Positions 25,993 to 34,282 of a DNA stretch of 64,000 nucleotides are shown here, in pieces (positions within the stretch are counted from its first letter, which is position 1; every line of letters starts with the position of its first letter). The notes below the pieces were generated by a model that was given only the letters and a program-made list of their open reading frames with translations, ran no database searches and was not told the DNA's origin. This DNA is from Sphaerimonospora cavernae (lineage in GTDB: Bacteria; Actinomycetota; Actinomycetes; Streptosporangiales; Streptosporangiaceae): contig NZ_JBHMQT010000059.1 in the NCBI RefSeq assembly GCF_042435035.1, positions 62,001 through 126,000 on the forward strand. The letters run 5' to 3'. The position numbers were made by a program, and so were the translations under genes.

Positions 25993-26277
25993 CGTCGTAA
26001 CGGGTCCTCGTTCCGACGGTGCCACAGCAGGGCAGGGATGATCAACCGTTCCTGACTGAACGTATGCTGTTGATGCTCAGCCGTCTCGCCGAGACCCGCG
26101 TGCTTCTCGGCTCTCAGCTGGCGAAGAAATCATTCAGCGTGATGTCGTCGAGCCGCGGGCCCTCGCGGTTCATGAGGCGTTCCGCTGCGTCGATTCAATC
26201 GTCGGCTCGGGACCGGGTATACGGCTCAGGCAAGCCTCGCGGGCCGTCCGGATGTCAGCGCCGGCTCCGCGGGTGCG

Positions 26278-26520
26278 ACGAAACTGCGACCGCTCGGCAT
26301 TCCTGTGATCATGGACGGGTGTCATCGAGCGCGGGTCCGTAACGCACTGGAACCCGAGTGGGAGGCCCGGTTCGAACCCCGCTCCTACGGGTTTCGATCG
26401 GGGCGCGGCGCCAGGATGCGATCGGGCCGTTTACCAAGCGTGCAAGGGGTCGCTGGCGAAGCGGCTGTGGGTCTTGGGCGCGGATTTGGTTGTGCGTTGC
26501 GCTGCGTCGCTTGCCGCACG
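26278..26520 (+). pseudogene. group II intron reverse transcriptase/maturase fossil
   Basis: Three reading frames together spell the RT signature: TKLRPLGIPVIMDG and RNALEPEWEARFEPRSYGF with RSGRG from 26278, then DAIG in a second frame, then CKGSLAKRLWVLGADL from 26441 in a third. This is the RT domain 1-3 region of a bacterial group II intron protein, broken by frameshifts and lacking the catalytic YADD part and the maturase domain. No intron RNA ends were recognised. An old, dead insertion. Confidence 0.75.
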
Positions 26521-26621
26521 CTGTCTGTTGGATGGCCGATCGAACATTCTTGACAAATCGGGGTGAATAATATTTCAATCCAATAGTCAGGTCAGCATGT
26601 CTCACTCCAGCGGGGGATGAA

Positions 26622-27143
26622 GTGACGCTTGCGCCGCAGGTTGGGCTGGCCTCGGAGCCGGGCGACGCGCGTATGGGGTCGCTGGACGAGTGTGACGATC
26701 ACCTGTTCGCCGTGAACGACCTGTTCGTGAATGTCCTCGGCCGGTACGGCAAGGGGCGCCCGCTCGCTCGTCAAGCTCTGCGGATCGCCGAGGAGGCGGC
26801 TGCGCTGTTGCCCGGTGATACCGCCCCGCCGAAGTTCGGCGGTGTTGAGCGCGTGGTGCCGACGCAGCCGACCGTAAGCGCGGCGGAGCGGCGCCTGACG
26901 AGGGTCTACCGCAACTTTCCGGCGACGCGCCGCATCGGGATCACATGCGAGCCGCACTCCGGCATGAGCGGTGTCGCCCGAGCGTGCCGGGCGGTCGCGC
27001 CGGCCGGACCTGCTCACGCCCCCCACCCACGAGGGGCGGCGACGGTGGTCGGCGGCAGGCGGTCCTCCACCCTCCGGCCGCCGCTGAACCAGGTCAGCCG
27101 TCACTCCGCGACCAGCTCTCCTGGCAGGAGGATGGCGCGCTGA
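26622..27143 (+). CDS. unassigned open frame, possibly a decayed gene
   Basis: 173 codons from a GTG with GGGGGATGAA just upstream. The first 90 or so codons show the GC3 bias of a real gene (LRIAEEAAALLPGDTAPPKF), while the last third turns into a Pro/Arg/Ala-rich, out-of-frame-looking tail over the region where the metallophosphoesterase remnant begins on the other strand. I do not recognise a family. It sits among fossils, so it may itself be truncated. Confidence 0.35.
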   Translation: MTLAPQVGLASEPGDARMGSLDECDDHLFAVNDLFVNVLGRYGKGRPLARQALRIAEEAAALLPGDTAPPKFGGVERVVPTQPTVSAAERRLTRVYRNFPATRRIGITCEPHSGMSGVARACRAVAPAGPAHAPHPRGAATVVGGRRSSTLRPPLNQVSRHSATSSPGRRMAR

Positions 27144-27345
27144 GCAGGGAGGGACACGGCCTCCAAGACCACGCCCGTTCGATCATGCCACCTCGCGGGC
27201 GGGGGAGTCGCCTGCTCGCCGACGTCGTCGGCCACCGGAGGCCGGCCCTCATTCCAACGGGGCCGTGGCGCCTCGGCGACAGCCCGGTTCTCGGAGTGCG
27301 CGGCGTGCAGGTCGTTGACGGCGAGCGGGGAGAGCCCCTGTTCGA
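27109..27345 (-). pseudogene. internally deleted metallophosphoesterase remnant
   Basis: On the minus strand one frame reads PLAVNDLHAAHSENRAV, matching LVAISDLHVGYQENRAI of the intact gene at 25117-25992, then VADDVGEQ (matching VAGDVCEF), and then jumps directly to ARWHDRTGVVLEAVSL, which matches SWHDGVRFEEVSL near that gene's C-terminus. The GNHE and GHxH segments between them are missing. So this is a second copy that lost most of its middle. Confidence 0.65.
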
Positions 27346-27387
27346 CTCCTCTGCCAGGACCGTGGCAAAGAAAGAGAGGATCACCCG

Positions 27388-28653
27388 TTGCTGTTGGACG
27401 ACATCAGCCGCCGACGCGCAGTCACCGAGCAGGAAGCGGAGGCCCGCTTGGCGGACATCTGCTTCAAGACCGGCACACCCCGAAGGATCGGGATCGAGGT
27501 CGAATGGCTTGTCCACGACCTGCTGGAGCCGCGTGACCCGGTCGCTCCTGCCCGGCTCACGCGGGCCCTGGCAGCCGTGGGCGGCTTGCCGTTACGGTCC
27601 GCACTCACCATCGAGCCCGGCGGCCAACTGGAGCTCAGCTCGCGGCCGGCGGTCTCACTCACCGCGTGCGCGAGTGAGACCGCCGCGGACCTGGAGCTGG
27701 TTCGGACCCGGCTGGCCTGCTTCGGGCTCGGCCTCGCCGGATACGGCCTCGACCCCTGGCATCCGCCCCGCCGGATCCTGGACCACCCGCGATACGTGGC
27801 GATGGAGCGCTACTTCGACCGGACCGGACCAGACGGCCGGGTGATGATGAGTGCCACCGCCTCGGTCCAAATCTGCCTTGACGCCGGCCAGGACGGCGCG
27901 GGGCCGTTCGGGATCGAACGGCGCTGGCGGCTTGCCCATCTGCTGGGCCCCGTGCTGGTCGCCGCCTTCGCCAACTCGCCGCTGCGGCAGGGCCGCCCGA
28001 CCGGATGGAAGTCCACCCGTCAGGGCGTCTGGGCCTCGCTCGACCAGGTCCGGGGTCTGGCGCCGGGCCCCGGACCGAGCGCACGCGAAGCCTGGACCAC
28101 GCATGCCCTCGACACACCGGTGTTGTGCGTCCGCACCCCGGAGGGCCCCTGGGAGACTCCGGCCGGGCTCACCCTCCGGGACTGGATCCGCGGCGGCGGC
28201 CCGAGGCCGGTCACCGTCGAGGACATCGATTATCACCTGACCACGCTCTTTCCCCCAGTGCGTCCGCGCGGCCACCTCGAGCTCCGGATGATTGACGCCC
28301 AGCCCGGCCCCGACGGCTGGGTGGTGCCGATGGCCGTCACCGCGGCGCTCTTCGACGACCTGGAGGCGGCTGAGTTCGCCCACCGGGTCGCCGACCGCCT
28401 CGCCGACCAGGTCGATCCCGGACCCCGCAACCTCCTCTGGCGGGAGGCGGCATGCCGAGGGCTGGAGCACCCCGGGCTGCATACGGCCGCTGTGGATTGT
28501 TTCGCGGCCGCGCGCCGGGCGCTGCCCCGGCTGGGAGCCTCCGCCGACGTACTGGCCGCGGTAGCCGACTTCACCGACCGCTACGTTACGCGGGGCCGAT
28601 GTCCCGCGGACGACCTCCTTGACCGTATCAGCAGGAAGGAGAGCCAGACATGA
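27388..28653 (+). CDS. egtA: ergothioneine biosynthesis glutamate-cysteine ligase EgtA
   Basis: 421 residues, TTG start with AGAGAGGA eight bases upstream (MLLDDISRRRAV). Makes gamma-glutamylcysteine, the sulfur donor for EgtB. GCS2-type motifs: RRIGIEVEWLVHD, IEPGGQLELSS, MSATASVQICLD, LLGPVLVAAFANSP, and HLELRMIDAQPG. First of four overlapping genes egtA-B-C-D; its TGA overlaps the egtB ATG. No egtE (C-S lyase) is seen beside it, so that step must be encoded elsewhere, as in other actinomycetes. Confidence 0.93.
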   Translation: MLLDDISRRRAVTEQEAEARLADICFKTGTPRRIGIEVEWLVHDLLEPRDPVAPARLTRALAAVGGLPLRSALTIEPGGQLELSSRPAVSLTACASETAADLELVRTRLACFGLGLAGYGLDPWHPPRRILDHPRYVAMERYFDRTGPDGRVMMSATASVQICLDAGQDGAGPFGIERRWRLAHLLGPVLVAAFANSPLRQGRPTGWKSTRQGVWASLDQVRGLAPGPGPSAREAWTTHALDTPVLCVRTPEGPWETPAGLTLRDWIRGGGPRPVTVEDIDYHLTTLFPPVRPRGHLELRMIDAQPGPDGWVVPMAVTAALFDDLEAAEFAHRVADRLADQVDPGPRNLLWREAACRGLEHPGLHTAAVDCFAAARRALPRLGASADVLAAVADFTDRYVTRGRCPADDLLDRISRKESQT

Positions 28654-29981
28654 TCGCGCTCGAACTCGACCCCGAGGTGCTGCGGGAACGGACCGCAGCC
28701 GTGTTGCTGACTGCCCGAAGGCGCACTCAGGCACTTATCGACTGCGTGGACGATGGCGAACTCATGGCCCAGCACTCACCATTGATGTCGCCTCTGGTGT
28801 GGGACCTGGCGCACATCGGCAACCAGGAGGAGCAGTGGCTGCTGCGCGCCGTCGCCGGGCGAGAGGCGGTCCGCCCCGACCTGGACTCGATCTACGATGC
28901 CTTCGAACATCCGCGCGTCGAGCGGCCGCGGCTGCCCCTGCTGCCGCCCGCCGAGGCGCGCGGCTATGTGTCCGAGGTCCGCAGCCGGGTGCTCGACGTG
29001 CTGGAGGGCACACCACTCACCGGCTCGCCGCTGGTTGATGCGGGCTTCGCCTTCGGCATGGTCGCGCAGCACGAGCAGCAGCACGACGAGACCATGCTGA
29101 TCACCCACCAGTTGCGCTCCGGGCCCGCGGTGCTGGCCGCCCCCGCGCCTCCGCCGGCCCCTGCCGACGCGGCCGGGCTGCCAAGCGAAGTCCTCATCGT
29201 CAGTGGTGAGTTCATCATGGGGACATCCACCGACGTGTGGGCGCTGGACAACGAGCGCCCCGCCCACCGGCGCTCCGTACCGGCTTTCCACCTCGACACC
29301 GTCCCGGTCTCCAACCGCGCGTATCTGGAGTTCATCGAGGACGGCGGCTACCGTGTCCAGCGCTGGTGGGCACCGGAGGGCTGGGCACAGGTCCGCGAAC
29401 ACGGTCTGGCGGCACCGCTGTTCTGGTTCCGTGAAGGCGGTGAGTGGCTGTGCCGGCGTTTCGGCAGGGTCGAGCCGGTGCCGCTGGATGAGCCGGTGCT
29501 CCACGTGAGCTGGTACGAGGCCGACGCGTACGCTCGCTGGGCTGGGCGGAGGCTGCCCACCGAGGCCGAGTGGGAGAAGGCGGCTCGCTACGATCCCGCC
29601 ACCGGGCGCTCACTCCGCTATCCCTGGGGAGACGAGGATCCGACACGGGAGCACGCCAACCTTGGTCAGCGTCATCTTCGGCCTGGGCCGGTCGGAGGCT
29701 ACCCGTCCGGCGAATCCCCAAGCGGCGTGCGGCAGTTGATCGGCGACGTATGGGAGTGGACGGCCAGCGACTTCCTGCCCTACCCGGGCTTCGCCGCCTT
29801 CCCCTACCGCGAGTATTCCGAGGTCTTCTTCGGCGGCCGGTACAAGGTGCTACGCGGAGGTTCGTTCGCCGTCGACCAGGTGGCCTGCCGCGGTACCTTC
29901 CGCAACTGGGACCTCCCGATCCGCCGGCAGATCTTCGCCGGCTTCCGGACCGCCCGCGACGCGGATCGGGGCGAGGGCTGA
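28650..29981 (+). CDS. egtB: ergothioneine sulfoxide synthase EgtB
   Basis: 443 residues. N-terminal DinB-like domain and C-terminal FGE-sulfatase/C-type lectin domain. Iron ligands: DLAHIGNQEEQWLLR (His) and HEQQHDET (HxxxH). Hercynine and gamma-glutamylcysteine binding part: RRLPTEAEWEKAAR, GDVWEWTASDF, RGGSFA. Non-haem iron enzyme joining gamma-glutamylcysteine to hercynine with O2. ATGA overlap with egtA; its TGA shares one base with the egtC ATG (TGATG). Confidence 0.95.
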   Translation: MIALELDPEVLRERTAAVLLTARRRTQALIDCVDDGELMAQHSPLMSPLVWDLAHIGNQEEQWLLRAVAGREAVRPDLDSIYDAFEHPRVERPRLPLLPPAEARGYVSEVRSRVLDVLEGTPLTGSPLVDAGFAFGMVAQHEQQHDETMLITHQLRSGPAVLAAPAPPPAPADAAGLPSEVLIVSGEFIMGTSTDVWALDNERPAHRRSVPAFHLDTVPVSNRAYLEFIEDGGYRVQRWWAPEGWAQVREHGLAAPLFWFREGGEWLCRRFGRVEPVPLDEPVLHVSWYEADAYARWAGRRLPTEAEWEKAARYDPATGRSLRYPWGDEDPTREHANLGQRHLRPGPVGGYPSGESPSGVRQLIGDVWEWTASDFLPYPGFAAFPYREYSEVFFGGRYKVLRGGSFAVDQVACRGTFRNWDLPIRRQIFAGFRTARDADRGEG

Positions 29982-30739
29982 TGTGCCGTCAGATCGCCTA
30001 CCTGGGCGATGACGTCCTGATCGGATCGGTACTGTCCGAGCCGGTCCACGGGTTGCTTCGGCAGTCCTGGCGGCCGCGCCGGCAGCGGTACGGGACGGTC
30101 AACGCCGACGGCTTCGGCGTCGGCTGGTACGCACCCTGGGATCCAGTGCCTGCCCGCTACCGGCGGTCCGGGCCGATCTGGGCTGATCCGGTGTTCGCAG
30201 ACCTCGCCCGGGTGATCCGCACCCGGGCGCTGCTCGCCGCCGTCCGCAGCGCCACCGAGGGCACCGACGGAGGAGAGTCCGCGGCCGCTCCCTTCGCCTC
30301 GGGGCGCTGGCTGTTCGGCCATAACGGCAAGGTGGAGGGCTGGCCGCACGCGGTTGCGAAGAACGCGGCCGGACTGCCCTCGGTGGCACTGCTCGAGCTG
30401 GAGGCGCGGTGCGACTCCGCGCTGGTCTGGGCGCTGGTGCTGCACCGGTTGGACGCCGGGGCGGCTCCCGGCCCCGCCCTGGCCGACACGGCGGCCGAAC
30501 TGGCCGCCGCGGCTCCCGGATCCAGGCTCAACCTGCTGCTCACCGACGGCGACACGGTGGCGGCCACGGCCTGGGGCGACAGCCTCTACTACCTCGTCGA
30601 GCCCGAACGGGGTGCCGTCGTCGTCGCCTCGGAACCGTACGACGACGACCCCCGCTGGATCGAGGTCCCCGACCACACCTTGCTGACCGCCACCCGTACC
30701 GACGTCTGTCTGACGCCGCTCAAGGAGCCCCCGCTGTGA
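29981..30739 (+). CDS. egtC: ergothioneine biosynthesis amidohydrolase EgtC
   Basis: 252 residues; class II glutamine-amidotransferase (Ntn) fold. Start MCRQIAYLG at 29981 places Cys2 as the N-terminal nucleophile after Met removal; a longer in-frame extension upstream is egtB read out of frame. NADGFGVGWY, LFGHNGKVEGW and SALVWALVLHRL fit EgtC. Removes glutamate from the EgtB product. Overlaps egtD by four bases. Confidence 0.93.
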   Translation: MCRQIAYLGDDVLIGSVLSEPVHGLLRQSWRPRRQRYGTVNADGFGVGWYAPWDPVPARYRRSGPIWADPVFADLARVIRTRALLAAVRSATEGTDGGESAAAPFASGRWLFGHNGKVEGWPHAVAKNAAGLPSVALLELEARCDSALVWALVLHRLDAGAAPGPALADTAAELAAAAPGSRLNLLLTDGDTVAATAWGDSLYYLVEPERGAVVVASEPYDDDPRWIEVPDHTLLTATRTDVCLTPLKEPPL

Positions 30740-31701
30740 CGACCGCACTCGCCGTCTCCCGCCTACTGCCCGCCGCTGACACCGCTGACGCTCTGCGGAC
30801 CGACGTACTGGCCGGTTTGACCCGCCACTCCAAGCAGTTGCCTCCCAAGTGGTTCTACGACGCTCGGGGCAGCGAGCTGTTCGAGGAGATCACTCGGCTC
30901 GCCGAGTACTACCCGACCCGGGCCGAGCGGGAGATCCTGGTGGCGCGCGCCGGGGAGATCGCGGCGGCCACCAGGGCCCGCACGCTGGTAGAGCTCGGCT
31001 CCGGCTCCTCAGAGAAAACCCGCCACCTCATCGACGCCTTGGGTGGTCTGGAGAGCTACATCCCCGTCGATGTGAGCGAGAGCGCGCTGGTCCAGGCTGG
31101 GATGGCGCTGCTGGCCGAGTACCCCGGGCTGTCGGTTCACGCACTGATCGCCGACTTCCACCAGAGGCTGGCCCTTCCCGCCACCCCGGGACCACGCCTG
31201 GTGGCCTTCCTCGGTGGCACCATCGGGAACCTGCTGCCCGACGAGAGGGCCGCGTTCCTGCGGGACGTACGGGACCTCCTCGGCCCCGGGGACGCTTTGC
31301 TGCTGGGCACGGACCTGGTGAAGGACGTGGACGTCCTGATCGCGGCATACGACGACGCCAGCGGTGTCACCGCGGAGTTCAACAAGAACGTGCTGGAGGT
31401 GATCAACCGGGAGCTCGGCGCGGACTTCGACCCCGGGGCCTTCGACCACGTCGCCTGCTGGGACGCGGCGAACGAGTGGATGGAGATGCGGCTGCGGGCC
31501 CGTGCCGAGCTCACCGTCAAGATTCCGGAACTCGATCTGGTGGTGTCCTTCGACGCGGGAGAGGAGCTCCGTACGGAGATCTCCGTCAAGTTCCGGCAGG
31601 CCGGCGTGCGGGCCGAACTCGCGGCCGCGGGGCTGGAACAGCGCCACTGGTGGACCGATGCCGCGGGCCGCTACGCGGTGTCACTGGCGGTCCGGTCGTA
31701 G
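30736..31701 (+). CDS. egtD: histidine N-alpha-methyltransferase EgtD
   Basis: 321 residues from a GTG inside the egtC stop. SAM-dependent trimethylation of histidine to hercynine, the first committed step, though the gene is last in the operon. Features: KQLPPKWFYDARGSELFEEI at the N-terminus, SAM motif LVELGSGSSEKTRHL, VDVSESAL, FLGGTIGNLLPDE and the C-terminal substrate part EFNKNVLEVINRELGADFD. Followed by a strong hairpin terminator. Confidence 0.95.
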   Translation: MTTALAVSRLLPAADTADALRTDVLAGLTRHSKQLPPKWFYDARGSELFEEITRLAEYYPTRAEREILVARAGEIAAATRARTLVELGSGSSEKTRHLIDALGGLESYIPVDVSESALVQAGMALLAEYPGLSVHALIADFHQRLALPATPGPRLVAFLGGTIGNLLPDERAAFLRDVRDLLGPGDALLLGTDLVKDVDVLIAAYDDASGVTAEFNKNVLEVINRELGADFDPGAFDHVACWDAANEWMEMRLRARAELTVKIPELDLVVSFDAGEELRTEISVKFRQAGVRAELAAAGLEQRHWWTDAAGRYAVSLAVRS

Positions 31702-31715
31702 CTCGCGGTATATGA

Positions 31716-31747
31716 ATGGGCCGCGCGGGGGATCCGGCGCGGCCCAT
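31716..31747. terminator. bidirectional terminator after egtD
   Basis: Perfect 11-bp stem ATGGGCCGCGC (31716-31726) / GCGCGGCCCAT (31737-31747), followed by CTTTCG, between convergent egtD and the ATP-grasp/LuxR gene. Confidence 0.75.
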
Positions 31748-31792
31748 CTTTCGTCGCGCTTGTGGATCAGGGATCAGGCGGACGGCGCTGCA

Positions 31793-32797
31793 CTAGCCGA
31801 CGCCGTCGGAGGCGCCGGGAGGCCAGATCCCGACGTGCAGGAGCTTGTGCGCGTAGAAATACGCCACGAGCTGGCTGCGGTTGCTGCAGGCGAACCGGTC
31901 GAGGAGCTTGCTTATCCGCTCCGCCACGGTGTATCTGCTGAGATGCATCTCATGGGCGATTCTCGTGGTCGTGTACCCCCTGGCCAGCATGACGATCAAC
32001 CGTCTGTCGCGATCATTTATCAGACCGCCGGAAACAAGATCCATAAGAAATTTCGGGTCGGATTCCACGCATGCGTCCATGTTCGGTGCCGGGTCTTTCG
32101 CCTGGCACGCCCGGCCGGTGCCCAGCACGAGAAACCCGGCCAGATCGATCGTCGCAGGACCTTTCCGGGTCGCCTGGCGGTGGAGCGTCCGCACCAGGGA
32201 AAGCGCTGAGATGGAGACGTCGTCGACGCCGGCCTTCGATTCGAACCACCGCCAGTCGCCGTCGGGATTCACCTCGAGGAAGACCGGCCCATCCCCGGTC
32301 AGCAGGAAGTCGAAGGCGCCGTAGCGCAGCCCCCAGAGCCCGGCGAGCCTGTGCACCGCCTCGGCCACGGGCTCGGGGGCCGACGTCGGAGATACCGCGA
32401 CCGACGCCGCGTCGCGCCAGATCGCCTCCGGTGAGGGTTTGCCGACGCGGAAGGCCCGGATCTCACCGTCCAGGTAGTAGACGCGGATTTCCGCCCAGTG
32501 ATCGACGTACTCCTGGACGATCACCGGCGCGTCTCGTACGGCGAGGCTCCCGGCTCCGGCGCCATCGACGATTTCCGGAAAGATCCCCTCCATGGTGCCG
32601 GGTTCGGTCTCCACGAAATGCCGATCGAGGGCCTTGACGATGATTCGCTCGCTCGACAGTTTCGCGCTCGCCGCACCCGGGTCGGTCGTGACGATCGTCC
32701 GCGGGGTGCGGATCCCCGCCCGTCCCGCGCCGTCCAACTGGACCAGCCGCCCCGGATCGTAGCCGTCGGGCAACCGTACGGCTGACAGCGACGACAC
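31793..32797 (-). CDS. ATP-grasp domain fused to LuxR-type HTH, N-terminally short
   Basis: 334 residues from the first available start, a GTG at 32797. Residues about 20-215 are an ATP-grasp ligase domain of the RimK/MvdD sort: RIIVKALDRHFVETE, VIVQEYVDHWAEIRVYYLDG, GAFDFLLTGDGPVFLEVNPDG. Residues about 265-320 are a LuxR-type HTH (DRRLIVMLARGYTTTRIAHE, LSRYTVAERISKLLDRF). A ligase fused to a DNA-binding domain is unusual. The frame stays open upstream with family-like sequence (TWVRHFSPRALPAGNGSALS, DSWGALVDQ) back to the stop of the DUF5685 gene, but with no ATG, GTG or TTG, so the usual pre-ATP-grasp domain is missing or the true start is non-standard. Confidence 0.75.
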   Translation of the reverse strand: MSSLSAVRLPDGYDPGRLVQLDGAGRAGIRTPRTIVTTDPGAASAKLSSERIIVKALDRHFVETEPGTMEGIFPEIVDGAGAGSLAVRDAPVIVQEYVDHWAEIRVYYLDGEIRAFRVGKPSPEAIWRDAASVAVSPTSAPEPVAEAVHRLAGLWGLRYGAFDFLLTGDGPVFLEVNPDGDWRWFESKAGVDDVSISALSLVRTLHRQATRKGPATIDLAGFLVLGTGRACQAKDPAPNMDACVESDPKFLMDLVSGGLINDRDRRLIVMLARGYTTTRIAHEMHLSRYTVAERISKLLDRFACSNRSQLVAYFYAHKLLHVGIWPPGASDGVG

Positions 32798-32968
32798 CTG
32801 GTCGACGAGGGCACCCCACGAGTCCGCCCGGAACAGGGAGAGCGCCGAGCCGTTTCCCGCGGGGAGCGCCCGCGGTGAGAAATGCCGTACCCAGGTGACC
32901 GTGGGGATGATGCGACGCCCAGGTGCTGGGCCGCCCGCTGGAACAGGGGCGCGGGTGAGCCCGGGCCG

Positions 32969-34021
32969 TCAGTCACAGGATTCGCAACATCGGCAGCAGT
33001 TGCAACATTCACAGCACTCGCAGCAGCTGCCGTCACCCAGGTAGCAGCGTTCCTCGGAGGGGCGGCCCCTGCGCCTGCTCCACCGGGGCCGCCACAGGCC
33101 ACAGGTGAAGAAGGTCCCCACCCCGGCCGCCGACTTGCGTACCCAGCCGGGCCGATCGTACGAGGCTGCCGCGGCATGTTCGCCGAAGGCACGTTCGATC
33201 GCCCGGCGTACCTCGGTGTCGAGCAGCATGTCCACCAGGTGACGGTCGGCCAGTTCCAGCTCGCGCAGTGCCAGGGCGAGGCCGCGGGCCGCGTCGTCGC
33301 AGAGCCGCCGCGCTTCGGCGCGGGGGGTGGCGGTCGCGGTCAGCGGGTTGAAGGCCTCGCGGGCGGCGTCCTCCTCCTGGTCTTCGACGGCGTCCAGCAG
33401 GTGCGCGATCCGGCCGAAGAACCGGCCCGCCTCGGCCAGCGCGGCGGCGTTCCCCGGCCTTCCGGCGAGCGTCGCGGTATACGCGAACGCGGCCGCGACG
33501 GCCTCCTCGGTGGGGGCGGTGAGGTCGAGCAGGCCGGCCGTGCCGAGGGCGCCCTCCAGTTCGAACTGACGATCGACCGCGGCTGTCAGCACGGCCGCGT
33601 CGAATCCGACCGACGCGCCCATCCGGGCTCCGGCCGTCTCCCATCGGGACGCCAGCATCGTGCGGGCCGCTCGGGTGCCGGGAGCGCCGTCGCCGTCGGC
33701 CACGTGGTCGCGGAGCTTGCCTGCGGCCAGCACCAGCGAGACCGCGGCGGCCAGTTGTACGCCCCGGGCTCGGGCGTCGACCACCTCGGCCGATCGGAAC
33801 CCGCGCAGTGCGCAGGGGCCCGCGATCCGATGGGGGGAGTCGTGCGGGCTCTGCGCCTCGGCCAGGACCGAGATGATCAAACCGTCGTAGTTTGTGGCCA
33901 GCCGCGCCCCCTGTCCTTGGCTGTCGCGCAGGGTCAGGCACAGCCCGCACAGGTGAGCCCGCCATGCCCGGAGCAGTGACGGGCACCCGTGCCTGCTGCA
34001 TGGGCGAATGATTCCGAACAC
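32969..34021 (-). CDS. DUF5685 family protein with Cys-rich C-terminal tail
   Basis: 350 residues, GTG start with GAGG upstream. N-terminus MFGIIRPCSRHGCPSLLRAW then HLCGLCLTLRD and ATNYDGLIISVL are the DUF5685 signature; a long helical middle follows, with FNPLTATATPRAEARRLCDD near residue 225. The C-terminal 16 residues are nearly all Cys in the pattern C-C-E-C-C-E-C-C-N-C-C-R-C-C-E-S-C, probably a metal- or cluster-binding tail together with the N-terminal Cys. Function unknown. The ATP-grasp/LuxR frame follows directly after its stop on the same strand. Confidence 0.85.
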   Translation of the reverse strand: MFGIIRPCSRHGCPSLLRAWRAHLCGLCLTLRDSQGQGARLATNYDGLIISVLAEAQSPHDSPHRIAGPCALRGFRSAEVVDARARGVQLAAAVSLVLAAGKLRDHVADGDGAPGTRAARTMLASRWETAGARMGASVGFDAAVLTAAVDRQFELEGALGTAGLLDLTAPTEEAVAAAFAYTATLAGRPGNAAALAEAGRFFGRIAHLLDAVEDQEEDAAREAFNPLTATATPRAEARRLCDDAARGLALALRELELADRHLVDMLLDTEVRRAIERAFGEHAAAASYDRPGWVRKSAAGVGTFFTCGLWRPRWSRRRGRPSEERCYLGDGSCCECCECCNCCRCCESCD

Positions 34022-34185
34022 GAGGCCTCGCGAACTTCACAGCGTGCTATCCAGAAGGGCCCGAGGAATATTAGCGGCGTCTCATCTGATCGCGCCTCCG
34101 TCGCGCGGCGGATCGTTTCGCCGTGGCGCGCGAGGGCAGGGCGGGAGACCGTCATGCGGGTCGATGTCGACTTGCTCGCTCCTCA

Positions 34186-34201
34186 TATCATGCGAGTTGA
34201 G
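34186..34201 (+). promoter_or_regulatory. conserved 16-mer upstream of the first AraC paralog
   Basis: TATCATGCGAGTTGAG occurs here, about 80 bases before the AraC gene start, and again at 51635-51650 upstream of the other paralog. Much of the DNA between is not conserved apart from a 19-base stretch next to the ribosome site. The TATCAT could be a -10 box, or the 16-mer an autoregulatory site. Confidence 0.5.
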
Positions 34202-34282
34202 CCACAGGTCCGGTGCGAACGCGCGGCCGCTGTCCGGCTGACGGGTGCCCGTCGGGGCCGCGCGACCTCCGAGGAGGTGGAC

